A stretch of DNA of 64,000 nucleotides from the NCBI RefSeq assembly GCF_000001735.4, contig NC_003075.7, positions 9,487,001 through 9,551,000 of the forward strand. The letters are read 5' to 3'. The notes under the pieces were generated by a model that made no database searches, was not told the DNA's origin, and saw only the letters and a list, made by a program, of their open reading frames with translations. Within the stretch, counting starts at the first letter, position 1; every line of letters starts with the position of its first letter. Positions 35,301-46,148 of this stretch are shown here, piece after piece. Source of the stretch: Arabidopsis thaliana. Taxonomy: Eukaryota; Streptophyta; Magnoliopsida; Brassicales; Brassicaceae. A program made the position numbers and the translations under genes.

Positions 35301-38300
35301 TCCGCCCTAAAAGTAGATGGCAAAGACTTCAACGGACAATAAACCCATTCTAGCAATCTGAGTTTAAGGGGCAAATAAACGAGGCTCTGAGGTAGATCCC
35401 CATCTGACCAATAACCAATTTCTAGATATTGGAGATTACGCATGCCTTTGAATAATTTTTCATCTATTAAGAACGACCTTGTCGTAAGATATCCCGGGTG
35501 TGGCAAACGTATTCCAAGAAGAATTTCTGTCCCCTGAAAAAAAATCCGAAGAAAACTAATATAATCTTAACAATCGCAACCTTTTTTTATTTTTCTGACA
35601 CATCAAAGCTACGTTTTAATTACGCATGAGGCAACAATTGCTTAAGTTTATCAATCCCCAAATTACGATTATACTAGATATTGACCCGCGGTGTACCGCG
35701 GGTGGATATGTTCATAGAAAAGTTATACATATTTTTTATACGAATTATTATTTTTATATAAATAATATTTTCTTAACACATAATTTTTATTTATGTAAAT
35801 CTTGGATAATTCATGTTTTATGTTCTCATATTTGTTAGTTTAATATTAAAATTCAGTATTTGTTTTTTTGGTTTGGGTTTTTTAGAGATAATAAAGATCT
35901 AAAATTCATGTTTGGGGTCGATATTTTTATCAGAAAATTAAATATTTTTATTTTAATTAATATTATTTATATATATAATATATTCAAGAAGTACATCAAA
36001 GGCCTATATTTTTATTAAATAAAAAATAATATTTTTGTCTTTAAAATGATCTATAGATATATGCTATTGTTTTTTTATGTATGATACTATGATACACCTC
36101 TGTATGATTTTTATAACTAATTTTTTTTAAAAAAATTAAAATTTTTTTTAGTGTTTAAAATTGTATAATTGTATTTTGATTGTTAATTTTAGGATTTCAT
36201 CCATAGTATATCATCCCGTATCAATATCGATCCAAACTCATCCCACCATATAACCTCGTCCCGTGAAATTAAAACTTCATAAAATTTTAAAATCATTAAT
36301 ATTTTAAAAAAATTTATAGACTTTAACTTTTAAAAAAGTTTAAAAATTTGTAATACTTAACTTTTAATAAAGTTTCAAAATATATAATATTTTAAAACTT
36401 TAAAACTTTTACTTATTTAAAATAAAGAACCAAAGTAAAACGAAAGCTCCTGCTCTTTCGTTTTCAGAATCACTTTGGTCTTTTTTATAGTATAACTCTT
36501 AACGATTTCCTCATTTTTAAGCAATGTGAGACCTTTAAAACTTATTTTTTTTCATCGATGGAGTATTATATGTTTGTTTTAAGAAATTTAAATTTCATCA
36601 GATGCAAAAAAAATCTAATATTTTATTAACTATATGTATTTTATATATAAAGTAAAAAAAAATAGATATAAAAACAAATATAGTGACAGAAAAATTATAT
36701 ATTTATATTTAATGTCGATATATAGATTTTAGAAAATTAGCCTTAATCGAATATAGTTCAATAAAGAAAGATTTAGTTAAGGATAAAAATTTAGGAAAGA
36801 GTTAATTCAACTAATTAATGCAATTAAGCTAATTGTAATTTTTTAGTTATAAAGTATTTGATTGAGATTAAATTTGTAAGGACTAATATTGAAAATAGTA
36901 AATAGGTGAGGGATTTTTGGCCAAAAACCCTACCAAAAATGTATATGTAGATTGACATAAAGTCATGCATTACAACGTTTAAGGAGATGCGAAAAACTTA
37001 CAGTTTTCTCGGCCAATACTTCTTGAATATCCTCAAAATTTGTCAGAAATTGACGTTTTCCAGGATTACCCTTGGACTTTGCACGATCAATTTCTCTACC
37101 CAATTTCTCTAGCAAATTGTGCATCTCTATATCTCCATCCGGTGTAATACGTATGAGGGACTTCTCAACCAACATTGTAAGCCCAACATCATCTTCAAGT
37201 AATTCTTTGACGTTACTGACTTTAAAACCATTGAAGAAACATGCAATGCACTTAAATAACTCTCTATTTTTTTTATTTAACCTATCGTAGCAGACTCTTA
37301 GTGTTTCCTCAATTTTATCATCTGAGTCATTTCGAAGCCTAGGCATCATCTTCACCCACTCATCTTTGTCCCTTCCTTTTAGAGATGAACCCAAGACACT
37401 GAGACCCAAAGGAAGACTACCAGCAAGCTCGGCAACTTCAAATGCTAGTGCCTTAAAATCATCAGGTGGAGAGTCTTTCCCAAAAGCATATTGGGATATC
37501 ATCTGAAGAGCAAGACCTTGAGATGGCAGCTTCACCTCATATACAAGGTCAATCTCATGAGCCTTGAGAAGTTGCCTATCTTGAGTGATCACAATTATTC
37601 TGCTTCCAGATCCAAACCATTCAGCTTTTCCCACTAAGGTCTTAAGAAACTCTAGATTATCCACATCATCAAGAAGGATAAGAACTTTTTTGTGCTTTAA
37701 TCTTTGCTCCACCACACCAAAATGATCTATCTTTATGTCCTTTTGACCTAAGATTTCCGAGAGAAGTTCTTTTTGCCAACTCAACTTCATGCCAGAGACG
37801 TCACTACCGCTGGTGCTTTTGTAAGTTACGAAAGCGCGAAGGGGGAATTGGCTAGAGAGTTGACTGAAAAGAGCTCTTCCTATGGTACTCTTACCAATCC
37901 CTGACTGTCCCCAAATCCCGACCATTATTTTAGCTTCTTTGGATTCCAAGCACAGTATTGATTTTATTGCCTCTATATGATCTTCAATTCCGACTAAGTC
38001 ACCAAAACCCTTTGGCGGATGAAAAAGTTTATTCGAAACATCATTGGCTATCTTTTCAACCATATGCGCATCATTAGGCCTAATAACAATAGTCAAATGT
38101 GTCAATAAAGAGGCACCCTTAAAAGCACATCCAAGTCTATGCAAAAAATATTGTATAGTTCTACGATAATTATAAACACACACATAATTCAAAAAAAAAC
38201 ACACACATAAATAATGGAATCAAAACAACATACCCGTTCCGAAGATCCTCCCCGGCAATATTTGATATATCTGTGAGAGCTTTAACCCATCTTTGTTTCT

Positions 38301-38691
38301 GATCTGCTGGTTTGTCCTCGCATGTCTTTTTAAAGACCTTTCCAAATTCACCGATCTGTTTTCTAACATGAGAAGGATCAACGTCGTAGAAAACCGGTAT
38401 CACCTTTTGTCCAAAATATTTAGAGCAATTGTCGATTTCAACCAATTCATTCAAGCACCACGTGGAAGCAGCATAGTTCTTAGAGAAGATGACAATTGAG
38501 ATCCTCGCTTCTCTAATCGCCGATATAAGCGCATCGGCGATTATGCAGCTTCTCTCGATGACGTGATCCATGAATGTATTGATTGATCTGCGATTGAGCT
38601 GCTTAAGAAGATGGCTGAGGAAATTCTTGCGAACATCTTCCCCACTGAAGCTTGGAAAAATGTCGCTGCCAGAAGAAGAAGCTGCCGCCAT
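32385..38691 (-). CDS. TIR-NB-LRR receptor with a frameshifted C-terminus
   Basis: Exons: 38691-38234 (TIR), 38079-37002 (NB-ARC), 35533-35240, 35090-34680, 34563-34084, 33888-32519 and a few bases of the terminal exon at 32388. The product would be about 1364 residues. TIR has WCLNEL with the catalytic Glu but has lost the RRYDV strand residues (SGSDIFPSF instead). P-loop GQSGIGKST and MHN are present. A 16-bp deletion near 32635, relative to 52645, shifts the frame in the C-JID region, so translation ends at TGA 32387-32385 just inside the terminal exon (32388-32173), whose acidic peptide is lost. Intron 2 carries a Helitron. LRR exons are almost identical to those of the TNL at 52166-57340. 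By order it should be At4g16920. Confidence 0.85.
35674..36951 (-). mobile_element. non-autonomous Helitron in TNL intron 2 (1278 bp)
   Basis: On the minus strand it starts TCTACATATAC (36951) and ends with a perfect 8-bp hairpin (ACCCGCGG, loop TACA, CCGCGGGT at 35703-35684), six bases, then CTAG (35677-35674) followed by host T. Paralogous introns read GATTATATTAATATAAAG without the insert, so it entered between A and T with no duplication, exactly as Helitrons do. It has no transposase frame, is A+T-rich, and must have been moved in trans. Confidence 0.9.
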
Positions 38692-38754
38692 GAAAGATGA
38701 TGAGTTTGAGATAGAATATCTTTAAAAGAAGTAAATCAGCAATACATAATGATT

Positions 38755-39500
38755 AGTGTGCAGGAAGAGGAGAAATCGTGCATAGAAGACTTATGCTGTG
38801 CGAAACGGAGTACCTTATATTCGCTGGGAAACGTGCTGTTATGTACAAGATTAGTAATTTTTTAGTGGTTAATATCAAATCTCCTAACAAGAGTAGGGTG
38901 ACGACAGGCACAATTAAGATAATAAATAACTAGATAACACAGAAACTTCGCCTTTCATTCGTCGAAGAGTTGCATAGAAGACTTATTATACAAGATGTTT
39001 ATTTTACTGGTTAAAATCAAATCCCTTAACAAGAGAGTATGGTGAGACACACCTAATATATAATAACAATTTAACACAGAAACTTCGCCTTCCTTTTCTT
39101 GAAGATTTGCATAGAAGACTTTGTTCAAGATATATTTTTTTAGAGGTTAATTGATATCAATTTTCCTAACAAAGTATGATGTATTAAGACATAATAATAA
39201 CTTAATAAGACAGAAACTTCGCCTTTCTTTCGTTGAAGACTCGCATAGAAGACTTGCTAGTTGCTATACAAGATATTTATTTTACAGGTTAAAATCAAAT
39301 CCCCTAACAAGAGACTATAGTGAGAGACACAATCAAGTTATAACAAATTAACACAGAAACTTCCTTCCTTTCCTTGCAGGCTTGCATAGAAGACTTACTG
39401 TACAAGTTATATTTTTGTAGTGTATGATGACAGACACAATAATAAATACAAAGAAACTTCGCCTGGCATAGAAGACTTACTGTACTTCTAGTGGTTAAAA
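38755..39500. repeat. promoter repeat array, six units
   Basis: The core CATAGAAGACTTA-like motif recurs near 38781, 38972, 39109, 39243, 39384 and 39466. Most units also contain CAGAAACTTCGCCTTCCTTTC, a TACAAGATAT stretch and AAAATCAAATCCCCTAACAAGA. Spacing is about 80-190 bp, mostly near 137. Other TNL flanks hold only one to three units. The array lies 64-810 bp upstream of the 32385-38691 gene and may contain its promoter. Confidence 0.75.
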
Positions 39501-39689
39501 TAAAATCGCCCTGAAAGAACTCATAACTTTTTAGGCTACGTCAGCCGAGAAAATTGCGACAGGAGAGGCGACTAGGGTTTTTTTCTTTTGCCGCACGCGA
39601 AGGGTTCCTAGCAGTCAGCCACCGAATCTATGTTCAGAAGGAGAAAGGGAATTATACAACGATGTTCCATCGCCATGAAATTTGCTTGA

Positions 39690-42600
39690 AGAAACTGATA
39701 ACAGTAGTATCATACTTATAGAAGAAGACATCTGGAAAGTTCCAAATTTGGAGCCGTCAAGCTTGTGTTTGCTACTGTTTTACCACAGAGTAAGTTGGAA
39801 GGTTCTTCATATGTTCTTACCGTAATCTGCATAATAAAATCAAATCTATTAAATTCCTTTGGTCTATTTTGCAGGTGATCCTGAAAATGAATCAAGAGTT
39901 AGATATGTAATTTTCCGTTCAATAATTCAAAGCTTCACCCGCTTTAGCTTCTTGCTTCTCCCATTGACTATGTCACTTTCTCTAGAATGTTGGTTGTTCT
40001 CAGTTTGAGCGCTCGTACCACTACCATCCTCAGATGGAGAGGCATCTAAATGCCGTACGCTGAATTTTTTTATCCTCTTAAACGACAAGTTTGCGTGTCG
40101 TGGTCAAGCCCAAATTTGACACAAGAACAAGCATTGCTATGATATTCAAACTTGAATTTCACATCGTTGTAGTCCAATTCATATGGATAACCAAAGACTT
40201 CTTCTGAAGGGCAAAACTCAGAGCGGAACACAACCATAATGTACTAGGTAAGATTTTTGAATTAGATTGTGCTACTTTGAATTCCGATGGTGTTTTTTGC
40301 AGCGTTCTATTCTTCTAATCATTATATACTTTGTAAGAAATAAGTAGTTTATAATCAATTCTTTGCGAAAAAATTAGTATAGCAAGCAAAATAATTTACG
40401 TTACTAGATTTCAAATCCCAATTTGAGCGGGAAGTCCATCTAGTTTGAAGCTAAAAGGCTTTATGACAAATATACTCTAACAAGCTTGCAGGCCAAGCAA
40501 ATCATATTAGAAGCAAAAGAAAGGTCGAGAAAATATCTTAGGAACATCATTAATGAATGAGTTTAAGGAGAATGTTACCTGGATTACTTCCCATAACTTC
40601 TCAAGCTTGCTACCTGGCATTGTAAGCTCTGCGACACATTCTGCATGACATTTAGACGGTAAATATTTTATTGGACAATCAATCCAAACGAGTTCAGTGA
40701 GACCAAAGATATTCCCAATAAAGAAACAATCTATGTCTTCTCTGATTGCAGTTTCGTTTAGATGGAGCTCTGAAATGTTCTTTGAAATTCGAGGGAAACA
40801 TCTCAAACTTGAACATCCCCTGAGATCGAGGTGTACTCTAGAGATTCCAAGTTAACGCCGGTTGGGAGAACTTTTAGATTTTTGCATCCTTGCATTTCCA
40901 ACCGCCTCAGTTTATTGAGATTCCGAATTGAAGAAGGAAGCATCACTAAACTTTTGCAATCGTTAAGTTCCAAGTGGTCAAGATTGATGGCCGTTGAAAG
41001 ATCTGGAAATTCTTTCAGGTTTTCACTTCCTGACAAATCCTTCCTCACCAGACAGACTCCTTCCCACAACTTCTCAAGCTTGCTATTCTCCATTGTGAGT
41101 TTAATCAAAATTTCAGCCCTAAAATTGAAACACATACTCGTCAACGGATATTCATCCCAATATAGCAATCTGAGTTTTCGGGCCAAATAAATGAATCCCT
41201 GAGGTAAACACAATCTGCTTTCACCAGTCTCTAGCGATCGACAACTCCTTGTAAAATTTTAGAAATGTGAGATTACACATTCCTTTGAAGATTGTCCATT
41301 TACAAACAATCTATTTCTGAGATTACACTCATCGATTTCTGTTGTGTTGAAAGACATGCCTAGCACATTTTCAGTTCCTGAAAAAAAAACATTAGTATTT
41401 TACAACGGTCACAATAATCTATTACGTTATAGATGACTCTCTTCGATTCATATGGAGTAGTGTACTCAAACATGAAAATCAACTGACCCACCTTCCTTCT
41501 TAGTGGGTCCGCCACTGATCAACAAGCAAGTTCTTGATATAATCAACTTTTTGATCATTAAGTAAACACGCAATGTAAAGGAAGACTTCTTCTTACTCCT
41601 TCATTGTGCCTTCTCAGAACAGGTTTGGTTTCTGGTTCTTCACAGACTAGGATTACCACAATGTACTTTTGTTGATTGGTCTACTGTCATCACTTGGCTC
41701 CTGACCAAATCCCCTTCCCTATCAAATGCTTTGAAACGCATTTCTGCCCAAGCCACTATCTACCTGCTCTGGCGAGAAAGGAACAATCGCTTACACAATG
41801 ATCTTTCCTCTTCGGTCTCTGTGATCTTTGGTCAGATTGATAGGAATATAAAGGATACTCTTCTTGCTCGTCAGTACAGGAAAGGTTGTGGGAGACTTCT
41901 ATCCCAATGGTTTTCTTATAGTTAACATATCTATTCTATTGATCGATGTTTCAATCATGGCTTTTTAATTTTTTTTGGGCCTTTGAAACTGGCTGCCTTT
42001 TGGCATTGTAAATAACATTTCCACTTTCCTTCTAAGGTAATATATATTCACAAGTTATCAAAAAAAAAAAAAAAAGGGAAGACTTCTTTATCTTTGTCAT
42101 CTAACTTATCGTAGCTGACTCTTAATGTTTTCTCAAATTTTCCGTCTAGACCATTTCGAACCCTAGGCAACAACTCCATCCATAGTCCTTGTCCTTTCCT
42201 CTTAATGAAGAAACCAAAAGATTGAGACATAAAGGAAGATTACCGAAAAGTTTTGCAACTTCACGAGTTAAATTCACGAAACCATCTGGTGGAGCGTTTT
42301 GCCCAAAAACACATCGACAAAACATTTGTAGAGCCAAAATTATATTTCAGATGGAAAATTCAGTTCATAAACAAGGTCAATCTTATGAGACTTGAAAAAG
42401 TTTTTTTTATCTTTACTTATCACAACAATTCTGCTTCCAATCCCAAACCATCCAGTTTGTGCCACCAAGGTCTTTAATAGCTCAAGATCATCAACATCGT
42501 CAATAATTATAAGAACTTTCTTGTGCTTTAACCTTTGTTCCACCGCACATAAATGCAAAACCTTTATGTCCTTTTGACATAAAATTTCTGATAAAACCTG

Positions 42601-43405
42601 TTCTTCTCGGTTGGTTTATAAGTTACGAAAGCGCGAAGGGGGAATTGGCTAGAGAGTTGACTGAAAAGAGCTCTTCCTAGGGTACTCTTACCAATCCCTA
42701 CCATTCTAGCTTCTTCAGATTCCAAGCACAACAATGAACTCAATCTCTCTAAATGAGCTTCAACACCAACGAAATCACCTAAATCACTCGATGGTGTTAT
42801 GAGCTTATTCGGAACATCGTTGGAAATTGTTTCAATCATGTTTGCTTCATTACACCTAAAAATCAATACTCAAATGTCAGCAATGAACACTACAATCGGA
42901 GTCTTAAGCCTAATCAAACAAAAATTTGAAAAAAAAAAATACCAGTTTCGAGAATCCTCTCCAGCCATATTTGCCACATCTGCTAGAGCTTTCCTACACC
43001 TTTGTTTCTCATCATCTGTTTTGTTCTTGCATGTCTCTTCAAAGACCTTTCCAAATTCTCCGGTCTGTTTCCTAACATCAGAATGATCAACCTCGTAGAA
43101 AATCGGAGTCACCATTTGATCCAAGTTTTTAAAGCACTTGTGGATCTCAACCAATTCATTCAAGCACTAGGTGGAAGAAGCATATATACTTGTTAGAGAA
43201 GACGACGATTGAGATCCTCGATTCTCTTATAGCCAATAAAAGCTCTGGGCCGATTGGGCGGCTTCTCTCGATCTCATGGTCGATGTGTATTGATTGATCT
43301 GCGATCAAGCTTCTTAAGTAGATGGATGATGAATGAATTACGGACATCTTCATCGCTGAAGCTCGGAAAAACGACGTATCTCTTGCTGCGAGAAGAAGAA
43401 GATAC
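39690..43405 (-). pseudogene. decayed TIR-NB-LRR gene with all domains damaged
   Basis: TIR piece about 43400-42950: the catalytic-loop Trp codon TGG is TAG (near 43169) and frameshifts flank it. NB-ARC 42866-41510: the P-loop is reduced to MVGIGKST, several frameshifts follow, a LINE splits it at 41592-42076, and the MHD region is gone. LRR pieces: about 41380-40840 (GFIYLARKLRLL; LSGSENLKEFPDLS) and 40806-40565 (HLNETAIREDID). C-JID and terminal exon scraps: 40260-39690, including APNLELS. It is more diverged than the other copies, so an older member. A known TIR-only model, At4g16930, would fall on its 5' end. Confidence 0.8.
41592..42076 (+). mobile_element. 5'-truncated LINE insertion
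   Basis: A frame encodes the end of a non-LTR reverse transcriptase (SNALKRISAQ, then YLLWRERNNRLHND, then a stop at 41923-41925), followed by a 3' UTR and a poly(A) run at about 42060-42075. The 12-bp duplication GGAAGACTTCTT flanks it (41580-41591, 42077-42088). It interrupts the NB-ARC exon of the decayed TNL in the opposite orientation. Only the last ~480 bp of the element are present. Confidence 0.9.
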
Positions 43406-43429
43406 TCTAAACCTCGACAATGACTATAC

Positions 43430-43895
43430 GACTGGGGATGAGATGGATCTGGATGAGGAGAATGAAGATGAAGAACAAGCAGGCCTAGATTCACTTGCTA
43501 GTACAGCTAATAACAAGGTGAAAGGTAGACGTAGACGTAAGCGTTTCAAAGTGCTTAATAATTAGAGATAATTTTAGTACCACAAGGATAATTTTAGTAC
43601 CATTGGAACTAAACTGGAAGATCATTATGAGTGATGTGCAATGCAAATACTGCAATCATACTTATTGCTTAGACCTACGTAGAAGTGGTACAACTACTAT
43701 GTTGCGTCACATGAGAGTTTGCTCAAAGACTCCTGGAAGTACACCTGCAACTGGAATAAAAAGCTTGATATGATGGTGTTTAGGGAGATGATTGGATTAG
43801 ATTAGCAATAATTGAGCATGATTTGCCTTTTTCTTTTGTTGAGGACAAAATAATTAGAGAGACATTTCTCTATGCTAATTCTAGCATATAATTTT
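43430..43895 (+). pseudogene. hAT-family transposase relic (zinc finger BED region)
   Basis: At 43621-43725 the plus strand encodes a BED-type finger: C-x2-C (CKYC) followed by H-x3-C (RHMRVC) after TTTML. At about 43795-43890 it encodes IIEHDLPFSFVEDK and RETFLYAN, a hallmark stretch of plant hAT transposases. An acidic then Arg/Lys-rich stretch precedes it (43430-43560). Stops and shifts separate the parts, and no terminal repeats were found. It abuts the 5' end of the TIR pseudogene, so the insertion or a deletion removed that gene's start. Confidence 0.75.
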
Positions 43896-43919
43896 GGAGT
43901 AGGAACACCGCAACTTTTG

Positions 43920-44790
43920 ATTTCAAGTATTGGACCGAGCTAATGGACATGGACAGTCCATTTCGACAGCTCTAGCTTTGGATGAGACTTGATGGTTTGG
44001 AATTGGAGTTGACTCCTTCACAAAGTTTTAATAGTTCTTCCTTGCATGACACGGAAAAGGCTATCTCCTTTTTTCACCACCTGAAGGGTTGCTTCTTGTA
44101 CTGGTCACATGTTTGGCCGAGGTTAAGTCACACGCTATTGAATCAGCGATCCAACACTTTTTTTTTTTTTTGTTGTTGTTGTTAATTCTCTTGTGAATTT
44201 GCAATATACAATTTTGTTTACCCAAATTCTAATTTATTCTTTGCTTTAAAACAAAAAAAAACTTTGCTCACATACATGTTATCATTATCGTCGAGATATA
44301 TGTTTTTTTAATAAAGACAAAGACTATTTTGGGTAGTACCTGACCTGAGTCAAGTATGTAAAACCCTAAGATCACAAATTCAATGTCTTTTCGACTAAAA
44401 CAGATAAACAGTACGGTACAATACAAAACATCCCAATGATATCTTTCCAGAATATAATGTGCTATGGCTTTTTGAAAGATGTATTTATTCTTTTAGGAAA
44501 AGCAAAATTCTCAAAGAAGCAAAGACAGATAAGTAAGAACAGAGTGCTTCACTTTCAGCTAAAGAAGAAATTACAAACATTTTCATCAGGCTCCGGAGTT
44601 GGAGACCTAAATGGATTCTAGACTTCTGGTTCTCCAAAAGCTCTCCGTTACCTGAAGAAAAGATGGCTTGCGTTAAAGCTATGTAATCGTCTTGTCATTA
44701 TCAGTATAGTCATGGTCAATCCCAAGTTGATCCTAAAACAGAACAAAACAGAACTGGAAGATGTTTTGATTACATTAAAAAGTTGATAAG
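43920..44790. other. diverged spacer
   Basis: Parts resemble the 3' spacer units (for example the GGATGA.ACTT.ATGGTTTGGAA stretch near 43979, compare 12949), but diverged. T-rich run at 44157-44172. No gene seen. Confidence 0.45.
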
Positions 44791-44799
44791 CTCTGGGAA

Positions 44800-45600
44800 C
44801 AACGAAGGATCCGCGGTAGGTGTTTCTATATATTGTTGTTCAGTTATCATTGGATCAATACACAAAACTTCTTCCTCTAGACATGGTTGGGAAAGACACA
44901 ACGATGCTCCATCAACATGAACGTTGCTAGAAGAAACTGATGAAAACCTGGGTGGAAGAACTCCCCTGCCAATAACGAAAGCTCCAGATTTGTAGCGGTC
45001 AATTCTGTGTCCGCTTCTATTTGGCCACTTGGTAAGTTGATATATTCTTCAGATGTTCCTATTATCATCTGCATTATAAACCAAACTATCTATCCTACGA
45101 AACTGTTCATCCTCCAAAAAAATCAAGAGACAGCTATGCAACTTTCAGATCAAAACTGGCAAAAGGCTTACCCGCATCCGCTTCTTGCTTCTCCCAGTCT
45201 CTACTACAACATCAACTTTTTCTACAGACTATTGGTTGTCCTCTTTTTCAGGAGAGACATTCAAAATTCGTACACCGCATCCCTTTATGCTCTCCTTGGG
45301 AATAAACACAAATTCCAAATTGTTGTCTGATTTAGATGGAACGTCTATAGGCGGGAACTTGAAGGAACCCAAAACCATATGATCCGTATTACACAACGTC
45401 ATCGTACCATGAAATACTGTCTCCCAAATATGTAGGAACTTCTCCACCTGGTAGGACCGTCTTGACGTATGATCGTAGGATGAGTTCCTGCGCATCTCCA
45501 TCCAATTTGAAACAATTAAGGAGATAGAAATATTCTCTTCTCATCAAGTCGGCCATTTGATGGCCGTGCTTGTTTAAATTTACTGTCAATGGTTTCTAGG
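44800..45600 (-). pseudogene. orphan C-JID and terminal exon of a TNL
   Basis: The terminal exon (about 45070-44880) encodes [17 protein letters not shown] and TNLELSLL. Upstream, 45580-45180 encodes [26 protein letters not shown], then after a shift TDHMVLGSFKFPP and GVRILNVSPE. A deletion joins the YL of the [10 protein letters not shown] piece to the MTLCNTDH part. No LRR, NB-ARC or TIR belongs to it here; the sequence above 45600 is the 3' flank of the next TNL. It is the tail of another lost family member. Confidence 0.72.
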
Positions 45601-46148
45601 AAATGCGAAAGCGTTAAAGAAGCAACCACAAGGATGTAAGAACAGAGTACTTCTGCCTTCAGCCTTCAGCTAAAGAAGAAATTGCAAACATTATCATGCT
45701 CTGGAGTTGGACTCTTTAACGGATTCTGGTTTTTTTTAAGTAGTAACCCCTGCAGGAAATTATTGCTTTGATAAGCCAAACTCCACTAAGAGCTTGATGC
45801 GCTTGATGAGCTTGATGACCTGTCCAACAAGCAAGAAAAGAGTCAATGTTGAGAGTTGAAAGTATATATAGAGTCTCTAATCTCTGAGAGGTTATTCAAT
45901 TAGTGAATTGGTGTGTTTGTTAAGACTCCTGCATGAGTCTCTTGGGTTGAGGATTCAGAGCCCGAAACTCTGCAATTCTCTTCATTGTGTGACAGATTCT
46001 TTGATAGATCAATAAAAGATTGCTTGTTTATTCTTGTCAAGCTTGTGTGAAAAACCTATGAAATCATCTTTTCATTATCACTATAGTCATGGTCGATCCC
46101 AAGTGATCCTATAACACAAAAAAAAAACAGAATAGTAAGATGTTTCAG
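45601..46148. other. 3' flank of the 46149-50640 TNL, with an LTR-like cassette
   Basis: Between about 45850 and 46040 the plus strand has TATATATAGAG, a CTCTGAGAGG stretch and AATAAAAGATTG, an order seen in small LTRs. A related cassette lies at about 59110-59300 downstream of the last TNL. No reading frame is conserved. It could be a solo-LTR remnant or simply shared 3' flank. Confidence 0.4.

Noticed and set aside
41490-41520. GACCCAC...GTGGGTC inverted repeat near the NB-ARC break
   Set aside because: Seven bases is too short to claim a terminal repeat; no second end or duplication was found.
45850-46040. A plus-strand transcript with TATA box and AATAAA
   Set aside because: Reported only as an LTR-like cassette; there is no conserved frame and the elements are too common in A+T-rich DNA to call a gene.
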